The notes below the pieces were generated by a model. It was not told the origin of the DNA, did not search any database, and saw only the letters and a program-made list of their open reading frames with translations. Below, in pieces: positions 37,762 through 50,104 of a DNA stretch of 64,000 bases; position 1 is the stretch's first letter; each line of letters begins with the position of its first letter. The DNA comes from Ulota crispa. Lineage: Eukaryota; Streptophyta; Bryopsida; Orthotrichales; Orthotrichaceae. The stretch is from the NCBI GenBank assembly GCA_963920765.1, contig OY987251.1, positions 10,977,219 to 11,041,218 of the forward strand. The letters are read 5' to 3'. Made by a program: the position numbers and the translations under genes.

Positions 37762-39113
37762 AAGACAATGAGTGCTTGCATGTTGCTTATGAATAGAATG
37801 TGACAACTTAATGGAAGGCTACCATGAAAAGGATTCCCTGTCTACGACTGTGAGCAATTTGAACATTGGTGAGAGCTTTTTGCTAGCACCAATTCTAGGG
37901 AATATCAAATATGTTTAGTGCGTTTCAATTGTAATAATGTGACTCACTGGCTTTGGATACATTGCAACTGAGTTGCTAAACAGAGATAGCAATGTAGTTA
38001 TTTAAAGTTTTACAAATAACTACAATATGACAAGCTGAAACGTCCCTACAACACAAGCAGATATAATCTAAAAGTATATTAACTACTAAGAGAGTACTGC
38101 AATACAACTTGGTAGATACAACCTAAAAATGTATAAACTACTAAGATAGTACTACAATAGAACTTGGCAGACCACTTACATTCACACTAACATTGAAATA
38201 AAGGATACAGTGAATTATTTGCCTTTGGGCAGCCCCTATACATGCAAAATTTTCAAATGTATAGAATCTGATCATAGAATTAGCTTAAACAAAAAATTGT
38301 TTTTTGTAATCATTTTTCAGTAGCACTAGAGTAGTTTAGGAGGACTCCTTGTTTACATAAACGATTGACTTGCATCTACCTGACATTGATGTCAGACGGT
38401 GGTCTGCGCACCAAAAAATCTGGTCAGAGCCAGAAGTATATTGCTAGATGAAGGTAGGTGAGCGGTATTGCGTTAAAAACTTCATTCTTGGTGACCAGAA
38501 GAAGGAGTGCATTACAACTTATACAACTGAAGCTCGGAGAGTATATTTACAAAGTGGTAGATTAGTGGGCATGCAATAGTTTGGAACATGCAGTTGTTCT
38601 TCAGGCGATTAGATTGGACAGCGATTTCTACTAGTGTGTGAAACATTCCACAAACAGTTGGGATTTAGATAATTGACTTCAAAATTATTGTAGTTTGTTT
38701 ACTTATTCATTATCATAGTCCTGCATACTTAGAGAGAGACATCGAAGCAAAAAATTCCAAATTTTATCCTGACCTTCATCTCCAAAGCAAAAATTTATAA
38801 ATGTCACCCTAAACTTGAGCATAATCAAGAAAAAACAGTATCTACAAAAATTTTAAGTGCATATACAGCATGTGCATATAACACTGAAATTAAACAAACA
38901 CTTCAATGTAGAGATTGATGGACACTCAGTTTCATTCATTCCAAGAATGAAGTCACAATAATTTTGAAATTTCCACCAAAAGTAAGCTAACAAAAGCATT
39001 CCATGAAGAACCAAATAAAGGATAGGACTTACACGAAAATGACTTCGGTGTGTGCTGAAAATGCAAGTGGTGATTGATGAGTTCTTTAGATGATGAATAG
39101 CAGAAAACAGATC

Positions 39114-39338
39114 CTATACTTCAGAATACTGCCTTCCCAAATTTTCAAATTCAATTGCATGCGACGGCAACAACATTTTGATTGTATCAGTGATAAGTAC
39201 ACTCTTCAACTCCCGATTACTGTCAAATACCGCTATCCATTGAACTGTACTAAAATTTTCCATTTTGACTTCAAAAAACGCGAGCAATGCTCTGAGGTCT
39301 TTTGACATTGAGCTATAATTGCATATAGATGGCTGCAA
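39114..39338 (-). other. Candidate 5' exon of element C transposase gene
   Basis: A minus-strand open frame containing SKDLRALLAFFEVKMENF and SNRELKSVLITDTIKMLLPS, with a possible GTATAG donor near its end. It lies upstream of the TNP2 fragments of element C once element B is removed. The only support is position and openness; no domain was recognised. Confidence 0.25.
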
Positions 39339-39539
39339 CTACAATCACAAACGTATTTTGCGACAACTATGTACATGTGAGGTGCGACATGGTTCATGCA
39401 AGGTAAACAACTCACTGTATGAGAGAAGTTTTCCAAACATAGTGGAAGTAGAAACCCTAAACAAAGACCCAGTACCTGATAAAATAATGATTACACTTGT
39501 GATAGCCATAATCGACCGAATCCTTGGAAATTAGACTCA

Positions 39540-42500
39540 CCTTTATGACAAGACTTGTTGCTCTCATTTGCCATCATTGATCATCAATGAGGGTATACAC
39601 GTCAGTCACTGGTGACATGTCATAGGGCAAGCTATCACTTACTAATCATTTTAGCTTTACTCGATGGAAATGAAATATGGATTGCAACTTGATCATCACA
39701 AAAGGCCTGAACAGCTTAGCTCTTTTGTTCGATTTTCTGTTGCGTAGTGTCGTTATCAGGAGCATACGGCTGTATTCTTTGTTTGCTTCCGTAGTTCTTG
39801 TGCCATGTTTGTGAACACTGTCGTGAGAATGTTGTGGCAAAGGACTTTGAAGGATTTGGTTCACGCAATGAACCTCTGGAAGTGGAGGTGGTGTAAGAGG
39901 GGAGTATGGAAGGGGAAAAAGAAAAATCTGATAGGTATGAATACTTCTAACGGATGTCTCTTTGTGCGTGAAACGTGTCTTCCGGTTTAATATATTTATT
40001 AAAAGTTGTATGTCACAATGAAATTTGTGAATCACTGTACCAATGAATTAGCAAAACTATAGAACATGTACTATTTGTAGAAGAATATATGCAAGTTACT
40101 ATGTAAATGGCATATTAGTTTTCGTAGCTTATGGTTTTTTTGGCGTTTTCCTCATTTGCAAGCGCAATGAACTCACATCTGATCAATTTAGTCCTCTGTC
40201 ATAATCAACGGACGTTGTGGAACTATAATTTTGCTAAAATTACAAAATCAGCAACACAGGAATTCCAAAGTTAGAATTACCAATTTCTAACCACATACGT
40301 TGAAGTAAATTGATTGTTTGTCATTTGTTTGTATCAATGTTTGCATGGTTGTCAGCATGTTATCTGTGTTTGGTAGGCGGCTACTATAGTGTGGACAAGA
40401 ATTTCTGCAGACGCGGAAGACCTGCTTTTTCTGTAACCATTCCCCTCACCATCTTCATCGTTGTAGGTGGGATTTTTGACAATGGCTATTGTTCACAGCA
40501 AAGAAGAGAAGGAGGCAGTGAGTGTCGTGTACTCTAAGAGTCACAGTCTTCTCTAAAACTATTTATCCTCATTTTTGCCAATATTTGTGTAGTTGTGTAA
40601 TATTTCAAACATACTTGGGGAGTTTTAGTGTTTGCAAAACCCTGTTATATCTAGTGTAGAGTTTTTATGTTGGTGATTCATGGTGTTTAATGCAATCAGC
40701 GGTGTTTCACAAATAAAATGAAATTCTCAAGTGTTTGTCAAGTTGAATGAAATTGGAGGACGAGTATCATGTAATGTATGTGAATTTTTGAATTGAGTAA
40801 TTCCAAAGGCATGGTGACAGCTGAAGATAACAAAGGAGCTTTTTTCGCTTGAAGAACGTACATGAGGTACTAGAAGAAGAAGAGGAAGAAGGACCTAGTT
40901 GTACTCTCCAAATGTTGAATAAGGCATGAAGCATTGACTCAACATTCACAACATTTTCACCTGGTAAATATACCATTTCTAGAGGATCCACAGTTGTATT
41001 TGATAATATTTTACAGCTTATGAAATGAGCTTTACATAGAGGTCAAACAACGCAGGAGATGGTGGAGCATGTACTCAAAATGTGCTTGCGAATGTAGTGA
41101 TTTGTATGCAGGTAAGGTCTACTCACTTTTATTAAGGAAATCGAGTGTTTTTAGTGGATGAAGATGCATTCCTATAATCTAGGTGAGTTTGCAACTTAGT
41201 TATTTGCATACAAAGTTTTATAAAGAATAGTGTGATAGGTATGCAATCAGAATTTGAGGCCCTTGAAATAAAACAAACATGGTAATATGAATGCGTAAAT
41301 TTCTGAAGAGAGAGTCTGGTGCGAGTAATAAGTACTAAAGAATAATAAAACTCAGAAATGATCAAGCTTGGAAGTGAAACAGTACTTTGTCTTAGTTTTA
41401 AATGATAAACATGGCCTTTAAATACATAATGTATGTAAGATGAGCCGTATGGAATGATTTGTATGTGAAGGTATGAAAGAACCTATACTCTTGCAAGCAT
41501 TTTTAGAACATATCATGTTTTTGTGGCATATTTACTTATCATAGGAGGGTTGGGTGTCATATTTGAAACATGATTTGAATTTCAAAGATTAATGAGGATA
41601 ATTGAATAGAAGTAATGGCAATGGGTATGAAGTTAAGGCCCTACATATGTTACTCATGTGCAATTGGAAGAGGATTGTCAATAAAATTGAATGGGGTATT
41701 ATACACGTAATATATGTTAATAAGGATATGAAGTACAAGGGTTTCGATTCCCAAAGGAAGAATAGAAATCATGTAGTCATTTATAAAGAGAGATGAAGCA
41801 AAGTCAACTGCTTTAGCATTAAGTATAATGCAATGACATGTTGTAGAATTAAAGGGTATGAGAACAAGATAACATGGTGTTTTTAAAAATATTAAAGTAA
41901 TTGTAGAAATTTGTGTAGTTCGTAGAAGCATAGGAACAAGATTATGAACATACAAGGAAAAAAAAAAGACGTATGACTTTATACAATAGGTGAAAGTTGT
42001 CGTGTGATTTGACATTCTTGTAGTGTACTAGAAGTGTCTTGTATGAAATGCATGTTAATAACCAAAATTTACATAGTGAATCTGTCCCATAGTGGTATCA
42101 TAAAATCGTCTTTGATATGGGTACGTATCATACAATCCAATATGTGAGGTGAAGATGGATTCAGCATTGCTACGGTGTAGGCAATTTTCATATCGTTGAA
42201 AACATAATAGGCCGGGAATGCTTTCATAAGTAATTCATTGTCCTAAATTGTAATGAAGAAGAGAATTTCTGCCAAAAATTATAAACTAGTAAGATAATTA
42301 CATATTAATTACCACTTATTTGAATAAAATTTAAAATAAATTCATGTTCTTATTGTAATAAGTGAATGGGAAAAACTTTATATTGTATTCAATGTTTAAA
42401 TATGTCTAGTACTACTAGTTCTCTTGATATATGGAAATGCCATGACAGTTTTTTAAATACTGGAATTTTGCTTGGGTAGAGACTGTACCATGTCTAGCAC

Positions 42501-42681
42501 ATTGTACTCTATACATTGTGTATGTATAAAGAAAATTTCTTAATAGCAACTGTTGTATTATAATGTGGCGATAATTCAAGGAAGGTATTAGGCATTTAGT
42601 CCCATGTGATGATGTTTATTGAATTATTTGTAGAGATAAAGTGTTTATTAGTAACCATCAACAATTTATTTTGATGAAGGC
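39540..42681. promoter_or_regulatory. Central region of element C between divergent genes
   Basis: About 3.1 kb between the leftward transposase and the rightward second gene, mirroring the arrangement in element B. Open frames are short and overlap on both strands. No protein signature or defined promoter motif was found; a bidirectional regulatory role is inferred from layout only. Confidence 0.4.
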
Positions 42682-45600
42682 ATGGCGCATTCAATGAACA
42701 CAAGCAAGATGAAACAGAAGATGAGGCACTGGGATGACGATGCAGCATTGTCTATGAATGAAGGGTACGGATCTGCTCAAACTTCTAGAGCAATCCGTGG
42801 AGTCAAGAGGGGATATTCTCACCATGTATCCAGTATTGCCAACACAATACTTGCTTTGACAAATTTTCCAGTAGGACAAGTTTACAGAAGCGATGAGGGC
42901 AGAGCAAGATTCTTACAATCTGGCAATGGACGTCCGATATTGCATAGCCACCAAAATGTGTTGAGGTCAAATATAGGGAAGAAGAGATTGAACTCTGCAA
43001 ATTTTTGTTCATCATTGCCAGTTTTGGACAACTGCAGAGGACAACAACAACAAGGTGGATCCACGGGCAGACATGATACGTATGTATCCGGTGAAGCTTC
43101 CATCAATGGTGAAGGTCCATTGTCAAAAGAAGGTAACGTGTGCGTAGGTTGTAATGTTGAGTGTCATCTTAAGGACATGATGTTATGAAGTACAAAGAAA
43201 TGACAAAATTAGTTTTAGAGAATGTTTGTTTGTTTGGATGAGAACCGGAGATTTGCCATTATGATTTAACCACATGGATTTGAGTTGTGCTGCCGTTGGT
43301 GTGTTGTAGTTACGACATTGTCCAGTTATTGAAGTTTATTTTCACATATCAATGATTTGAATGATGTCACTCATCTTTGATGGTGAACTTTGTATGATGT
43401 ATTGGAGCAAATACTTCAGTAATAGCATACCTACACTATACCGGACAATAAAGGGTAAGTGACAGTTTTGGATAAAGAAAAACATATGTAAGTGCATGAA
43501 ATAATGTTGTATGAAGTATATGTAATATGAATGGATTAGTGAATGAACATAATACATGTGAATGCAGTTAATGGATATTACCATAAAATAATTTAATGGA
43601 ATTATAATTTACGATTTATCTATAATCTAAATTGTCATTAATTGAATTGAATGATTTATGTAGGTTATCTAGTAAGCCTCACATGCCCAAAGTTTAGATT
43701 TTGTTAAACTAATTTATTCCCTTTGAATTTTGCAGAATGTGGTAGGCCATCAAATTACAATGCAAGAGTAGCATGTGCAAATCCTTTGACAATTGACTTT
43801 GTCAAGCAAGGAATGTCAAGAGGGCCCACCGTGGAATTGATGGTGGATACAAGTTCAATGATGGCCGCTTCTTGTACTCATATTGAAAATGACATACCAT
43901 TTCAGGGTAATACCTATCTTCCAAACCATAGAGGGCAAGGCAGCCAACATGTTGGCATTGATGACACTAACATTTATGAATGTCTAGAAGAGCTGGTAGC
44001 ATATCAAAGTGCAAGAAGTCATCATGTACAAAACAAGAGAACTCTGCCCTTGCCACCCCCATCAAGCAAATTGCGTAGAGTGGTAAGGGATCTTGCAGCT
44101 ATCATTGATGGAGTTGTAAGTTGAAGTCTGTCACTGTTGTTTATGTTGTCATGTAAGTGAAAATGGAAATGTACATGTGAGTGACCTTAGTATTAGCTTC
44201 CTTATTACATATGAATGAACGGTACCTGCTACACATTGTTTATTGAAGAGTGAATGAGTTGTCATAATTCAGAGGTCGTTAGTATCTTTGTGGATTGCAT
44301 GGACATCATCACTTCATTTATAACTAGGTAAGTGTAGGTGAAATGTAGTGGATGTGATTAATATTAAATGAAATAATTGTGTATTTTTAAATGGTTAGCA
44401 GAATTAACGTGAAATATTGGATTTCAGTCCCATTTTAGTAGTTCCTATAAACCATTATGAAGGAAGGTTTGAAACTAGATTGCAATAACAAAAAATTCAA
44501 AGTGCCAATTAGGAGTTTGCAGAGGTCAAAGTATGTTCTTCAGAGGAGATGATATTTGTTTTGTGTGTGGTAAGTGGGGGGCATTCATTCAAATGCAAAT
44601 GTGAGTTAACTATTCACATGTAGGAATATGTAAGATTACAATAAAAATTTATGAACTATCTAAGAATAGATGATACGCATGTTATATGTAATGGAAGTCT
44701 TATTTTGAGGTGTAAGATTTCTATATTTGTATCAAATTCAATGTATTATAATCTAATTTGTTTTATGATTGCATAGTCCAGCAGGAGAGATACAGTGACG
44801 GTCATTGCCGACCTTATTACCATGTTAGTGAAAACCACAATGTTTGGGATATTGACATGCAGGAACCTTACCGTAAATGCGAAATGCTAAGTGTTCATGG
44901 AGAGGAGAATGACCATGGAGACAAAGAAACAAAAGAGTATAACTTGAAGTATGCGGAAGTTAATCTTCCATAAGCAATGACAGCAGAGGATGAAGTGAAG
45001 AAGCATAGGTTAAGAAGACAGTCACAGGCTGCTCAAAGGAAAAAAGGGGCAAGGCAATTACGGGAAGGTCTCACTTGGCATTTCTTAGAAGTGGATGAAT
45101 ATTCAGGAAAGCCTTGTGGTGATGAGGTTAGAGATTAGAAGAAAGAATTGAAACTTCTGTCAAGGAGACTTGACCTTGCCATTGCCAACATAAAGCAGCA
45201 GCCGCTACCAGCATTGAAGGAGATAGAGCAATTGATTAAGCAGACGTGGGAGTATGAATATGCAGTGAGATTCGAATTTATCAAATCTGCCATTGCTAGA
45301 GGTGTGACTTTGAGACGTGTGGAGTTATTTGAAGCTATTCGTAGAAACAAGTTAAAACTAGATGATGTAAGTGTTAGTACATGGGACGTCATGTCGAGGG
45401 AAGTTCACAGCCCTACACACATTCAAAAATCTAAGTACTATAGTAAGGCGAACGCAAGCCGTCGGAGCTTTGGGAAGATGGGACCATCCGGTGAAGTTGG
45501 GGTACATCACAGACTTAAGGATCAGTTGGAGAGATCACTTGATCCGGAAGAGCTGCGTTGTAAAATGGCCCGCAACAAAGGGTATGGAGGTCAATTGAAA

Positions 45601-46045
45601 AACAAAGGGAAGTCTTCCATCTTAATGAACGGCAACGGGGGTGAGTGTGAGTTGAATTTTGAAGTGTCATCTACCAAAGCAGAGAAGGAGCATATTCATG
45701 CAGAAACACATGTTGGAAATGCTTGTCATCAAATTAGATGCAAATAGTGGCATTGACTTCATGTATTGGAGGTACAAGATTACTGACAAGGAAGAATGTG
45801 GAGTCATCTTCTTCTGCACCAACGACTAAGTTAGGAAGAACTCCCAGCCCTTACGAGATGGAGTTGTTATGACAAGTGGCTAATTTCGAATCACACAACA
45901 AGATTCTACAAAATGCAATGGAAAGAATGGCATGTGGAGGTATAGAAACGGAGTTGGTGGAGGCGACAGTGCATATTGTGGTGGAGAAGGATCGACTATG
46001 GCATAATGATATTTTTCAAAGTAACTTTCAATTGTTAAAATGGTG
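42682..46045 (+). pseudogene. Second gene of element C, TNPA/Transposase_24-like, with in-frame stops
   Basis: Exon 1 42,682-43,132 starts at ATG (MAHSMNTSKMKQKMRH) and ends GAAG|GTAACG. Exon 2 43,736-44,115 follows TTTTGCAG and keeps phase (ECGRPSNYNARVACANP), ending GTT|GTAAGT. Exon 3 starts near 44,782 (QERYSDGHCRPYYHV) and reads on through a TAA at 44,971 and a TAG near 45,136 to 45,747. It encodes basic HRLRRQSQAAQRKKGARQLR, LAIANIKQQPLPALKEIEQL, then STWDVMSREVHSP and SKANASRRSFGKMGPSGEVG. The last two recall the W-containing helix and N-R-x-H/K-GS motif of plant En/Spm second-gene proteins. A further helical stretch (NKILQNAMERMACGGIETEL) runs to 46,045. The protein would bind element ends and partner TNP2. 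The two stops argue for inactivation unless an extra intron removes them. Confidence 0.6.
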
Positions 46046-47480
46046 AAATCCCTCAAATTAATAAGTGAAGGAATCATGACTAATATCAATGTTTCTAGAA
46101 ATTAAGCAATCATGATGAATTGTCTTGAATAAGTGAAAGACCTAATAAAGGCAAGTGAGTTTGAAATGAGGTGATTGATTATTTGTTTCTTTTGATGCAT
46201 GGGTATGCTTTATAACATTTGAAGTTTTCTTTACGTCATTCTCATACAGTGAATGAGCATCACGCAATACTATGAGATACTAATACTTGGTTGTACTTGA
46301 ATTTTAGAGAAATTAGTGACGGTCGTGGGCGGTGACGATGACTGCAACGACAACCACTTATGATGTTATAACATGGTTGCTGTAATCGGAATATGTAATG
46401 AAGTACTGGTAATTTGAAATGTTTTTGTCAGCAGTTCTCATGTAGCATTTCAAATGTTTATATTTAAACAACCAATAGGGGGCACAATAAATAATGAAGA
46501 CAAAGATAAAGTAATGTTGTTGCTTTTGTGTTTTTTTAAAAGTTTGTGTTCTATAAATGAATAATAATGTGTCATGAGTTTTGCATTGAAAATTGTTTTG
46601 CGTGGCAAACTACAATTACTAAAATTAGGTTATAAAGTGGTACCCATTTGAAGAAATTGGATTTGAATTTCATTACATCTTTGTAGTTTAACAAACTTGG
46701 TAATGCAAGTTAAATAAAAAGATGATGTTACTCAAATGAATGAGAGATGATGCATGTTTCCAGTGACCAAGTACCGTGAAGGAAGTACAGTGTAGACTGA
46801 ATATAGTGTTCCGTTGGTGTTGCTAGAACTGTGACAAGGTGCAGTCAAATGTTGTACATCAAGTACTATAGAAGTAGCGTGTGCTGAATTTCAACTGACA
46901 TGTGGTTTCTTTATAAATGTATTGAAGTTATGTTATTATTTTATTCATTTGAATTCGTAATCTTTCTAATAGGAAGAGTACCAATTGAAATTCTCAATTT
47001 GTTGAGGGAGGATACGCGGCATTTTTTATCAGATATGTGTGAGTAAACACGGTCTTTTGTTTTGATTTGCACTGAAAAACTGAGAGCCTGTTTAAATTTC
47101 ATGAGCGGCAAATTATGATGGGCCATGTATGGATGAATAAAGTGTGGGGATATATATGTATGTTTCATCACTTGAATGACAAAGAAGCCCTAATAAATTA
47201 TGATACAATAATTGAGGATTATCGGAAATATAGCTATGACTGGTGGAGGGATCCATCCGTCATCATATTACTTGAAATGCATCACAATATCCAAGTATGC
47301 TTAAAATAGTTTATCTTAATTTAGGTATAGGTGAATACCATAGAGGAGGTCAAATACAGCAACACAGGATGTATAATGACATCGCACAAGTGAAAGTAGT
47401 ACTTATAGATGAATACGTGGAAGTAATTTGGAGAAATGAGCAATTGTTGATTGAGTCAACAACTGTGTGACTTTCACAAG
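46046..47480. other. Right subterminal region of element C
   Basis: No recognisable coding sequence. From about 47,490 to the end the DNA is rich in CTGAC/TGAC motifs (for example ACTGACTGAAGG and TCTGACAAAAG), as at the opposite end (13,165-13,235), consistent with element-specific subterminal repeats. Confidence 0.5.
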
Positions 47481-47655
47481 TAGGATAACTCTTAAGTTAC
47501 ATTTGAAGATGAGGTGGCAGACTGCCAAACTGACTGAAGGTCTGACAAAAGTCTCTCAAAAAATTGACCAAATCATACTGACCTAAAGGATTGAATTTTT
47601 GACAAAATCCGATCAGATTTTAGTCAATTAGGTTGGCTTGGCCCTTGTAGTGAAG

Positions 47656-48183
47656 TGATCATGATCAAATTTTATAAAATAGATGTCTACATTTTTGTAA
47701 TTAGATTTTGGAAAAACAACCCTATTATTATGTTCAAAGATTCAAACCTAATCATATAGTATAAGTCAAATATCAAGATTTGATTACCATATGGAAATAT
47801 CTAATTTACAAGATTTGGTTGTAATCACGTCAACATTAAAATCTACATGGAAGAAAATTTTAAACTTTTTGGAGATGCTTGTTAGAAGGAAAGATGTGCA
47901 TATAGATGTTTCCTACACATCCACCCAATCAAATCTCAAATAATTCATCACCAATTTTTTAAAATCATTTATCACACAAAATCATGAATATGATGTAAAA
48001 CAATTCCAAAAATAGAGTTTTTTTTTTTGTGAAACTCAAAATCTAGTATGCTTGATTGGAATTGAGTATGAAGTAAATGATAGTGATATAAGATTGTAAA
48101 ATGCTAATTTTATTCTATGAAATGCCTTGTATTTTGAAATGTAAAAGAGGGCAAATGAAAACAGCTTGTAGGCTGTGGTACAC
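47656..48183. mobile_element. Right part of MITE split by CACTA element C
   Basis: The middle and right arm of the MITE whose left arm is 12,780-13,135. Joined across one AAG copy, the MITE is 884 bp. The right end reads CAGCTTGTAGGCTGTGGTAC and is followed by TA at 48,184-48,185. It is homologous to the 870-bp element at 60,082-60,951, including the loop region (TGTTCAAAGATTCAAACCTA compared with TGTTCAAAGGTACAAATTTA). Confidence 0.88.
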
Positions 48184-48574
48184 TAGAACTTGGAGAAACA
48201 ATCACATTAGAAACTTAATTTAAAAAGTTGTAGAGTAGATTTTAAGAAGTGGTAAATTGATCAAGGTTACACATGTTGTACTTTACATACTCATATTTTT
48301 TTGGTATCCTCAATTTTAAATTTGAGATGTGAAAAGAGGATTGAAAGACTTCAAATCACTTTCACAATTTTAACACCTTGTTGATCAAATATTATAATTT
48401 TTCAATCCATAAGTGGTATTGCTGTATTTTCTTTTCCTTTGTGATCTCTAACATATCTAGTTTGAATTTGTATGGTTACAATTTTTAAAAAAAACTAACG
48501 CAACTTATCAAAATATTGACATTTTGTTCATCCAAGAATAGATTATGAGATATTAGGAAAAGTGCATGGGCCTT

Positions 48575-49008
48575 GAGGGGTTAACCCTTTAATGACCGTG
48601 GTTGATTCTAGGGGTGGGCAATCCTTTGTATGGCCATTTGGGGGAAACTTTAGGGTTATTGAATACAGATGTCTATCACAGATCTGATTGTACAAATGGA
48701 ATTATCTTGCAGGGTTTAGTGTTATGCATCATGAATTATGCTCACTCTTTAGTTTTTATGGCCATCTTTTTGCATTCACTGATGTATTTTCAGCTGGTAC
48801 TCTTTTAGTTTTTTCAACCCTCTGGCCACATGCCACCTCATATTGGCTTGGTTATTGTCCTAAACTCTTCACTTTTCAATTCCCCAAATCCATCCCCTTT
48901 GCCACATCATCAAATTCCTTGACATGCTCTCTTTACAAATTGAAAAGAGTCAAAATTGACCGAGAATTAGTCAATCGGTCGTTAAAAGGTTAACCCAAAA
49001 CCTCTTGA
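48575..49008. mobile_element. MITE-like element with GGGTTAACC inverted repeats
   Basis: The left end contains GAGGGGTTAACCCTTTAATGA then CCG. The right end, on the minus strand, contains TGGGTTAACCTTTTAACGA then CCG. The element is about 430 bp and non-coding. The exact boundary and target duplication are unclear. Confidence 0.55.
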
Positions 49009-49236
49009 CTTTAAGTGGTCCAAATATTCTTAAAATAATAATTGTGTCCGCATATCAATTAGAAATGAAGGGATAAATTTGGGTGTCTCAAAACTAGTTA
49101 CAAACAAAGAGATAGTTTTTAAGCCATGTAACATGCTTTATTCCAAAATTTTGCAAAAAATCACATCTTTCAAATTATATTGCAAAATTCATTATGAAGA
49201 ATGCATTCCTCTACACATGCAATCTTTAAGAAAAAT

Positions 49237-49370
49237 CTGTCAATTTGGTCATTTTTTAAAAATTTGGACATGTCAATTTGAGTGTTTTTTTTGTCAATTT
49301 GGACACTTTTTTATCAACTTGGACAAATTTAGTCAATTCAAACGTGTCAATTTGGACATTTTTTACTTGT
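49237..49370. repeat. GTCAATTTGGACATTTTT minisatellite
   Basis: About five to six imperfect units based on GTCAATTTGGACATTTTT, 20-30 bp apart. Divergent and AT-rich. Confidence 0.7.
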
Positions 49371-49844
49371 AGTACATAAGCAAACAAATACTTTACAATT
49401 TTGACAAAATGATGTAAACAATATTTGACGAGATTTTTAGCTCCATCAATAAAAACCCAACATTTCTAATTTTCAACTAGCTTTTTGAATGCATACACTG
49501 AAGACTACCTACATATTTACACTATAACTAAATATTTTTGAAAACTTGGACTAGTGCCTGTATTTGATAAATGCGAATTTCAATATGTAATTTTGTCATC
49601 ATTGGTGATGAATAATCACATCATTCTCCAGATGTCGACTCACTTGATGTTTTGTAGAGTTCCTTTGTTAGTTTGACAACATTTCTCGGAACATTTTGAA
49701 AAGGAGTTGCAATTTAAGAAAGCATGGAATTTCTGCCCCAAATCCGTAAAAGTACTACGGTACCAAGGAATTGCTGCAACAAGCATTAAAAACTTTCAAA
49801 ACAGAACAAACGAAGACTACGGAAAGACTGTGTCAAGCAAAGTC

Positions 49845-50064
49845 TCATCCATCTCACCAATGAGATCATCCATCTCCCCAATGAGATCATCCATCTCCCC
49901 AACGAAATCATCCATCTCCTCAACAATTATCCATCTTGTCAATGAAATCGTCCATCTCCCCAATAAAATCATCCATCTCCCCAATGAAATCATCCATCTC
50001 ACCAATGAGACCATCCATCCTACCAATGAGATCATCCATTGTCCCAAAGTGGTCATCTATCTCA
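49845..50064. repeat. 21-bp minisatellite (about ten units)
   Basis: The unit ATCATCCATCTCCCCAATGAG is repeated with substitutions. Because 21 is a multiple of three, frames on both strands stay open: a Ser/Ile-rich heptad on plus and a MDDFIGE-like acidic heptad on minus. A short related stretch recurs at 51,065-51,165, in the second copy of the larger duplication that follows. I see no evidence of translation. Confidence 0.9.
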
Positions 50065-50104
50065 CTTAACATATTTCGAATAGAAAACCCGTAAAGGACC
50101 AACT

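Larger units (their letters stand above)
22193..38636 (+). mobile_element. CACTA element B (16,444 bp), nested in element C
   Basis: The left end is CACTAGTAAAAATCAAGC and the right end, on the minus strand, CACTAGTAGAAATCGCTG. ACAACT-type subterminal repeats follow on both sides. The exact flanking trinucleotide is TGT (22,190-22,192 and 38,637-38,639). It lies inside the N-terminal coding region of element C's transposase; removing it restores a TTTCACACAG acceptor-like junction in front of that exon. It carries a plus-strand TNP2 gene (33,357-37,761) and minus-strand genes (26,298-29,962). The ends match element A, so B, or an intact relative, is a plausible source of transposase for A. 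Orientation is given by TNP2. Confidence 0.93.
13136..47652 (-). mobile_element. CACTA element C (34.5 kb including nested element B)
   Basis: The left end is CACTAGAAGGTGAGG and the right end, on the minus strand, CACTACAAGGGCCAAG. Further inside both share GACTAAAA. The element is flanked exactly by AAG (13,133-13,135 and 47,653-47,655). Removing element B and one TGT copy leaves about 18.07 kb. It carries a minus-strand TNP2-type transposase gene (14,059-22,192, perhaps with 5' parts beyond 38,640) and a plus-strand second gene (42,682-46,045), so the two are transcribed outward. Both contain stops. The termini differ from those of A and B after CACTA, so C is probably a different family. 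Orientation is given by TNP2. Confidence 0.92.

Noticed and set aside
39646..40035. 129-codon minus-strand frame in element C
   Set aside because: Overlaps another open frame on the other strand, lacks splice support and any recognisable motif.
40645..40662. TCTAGTG at about 40,650 as the right end of element C
   Set aside because: Its inner sequence does not match the left end. The end at 47,652 has matching sequence, an AAG duplication and the restored MITE.
49845..50064. CRISPR-like array
   Set aside because: Units are contiguous without unique spacers and the genome is plant nuclear; it is a minisatellite.
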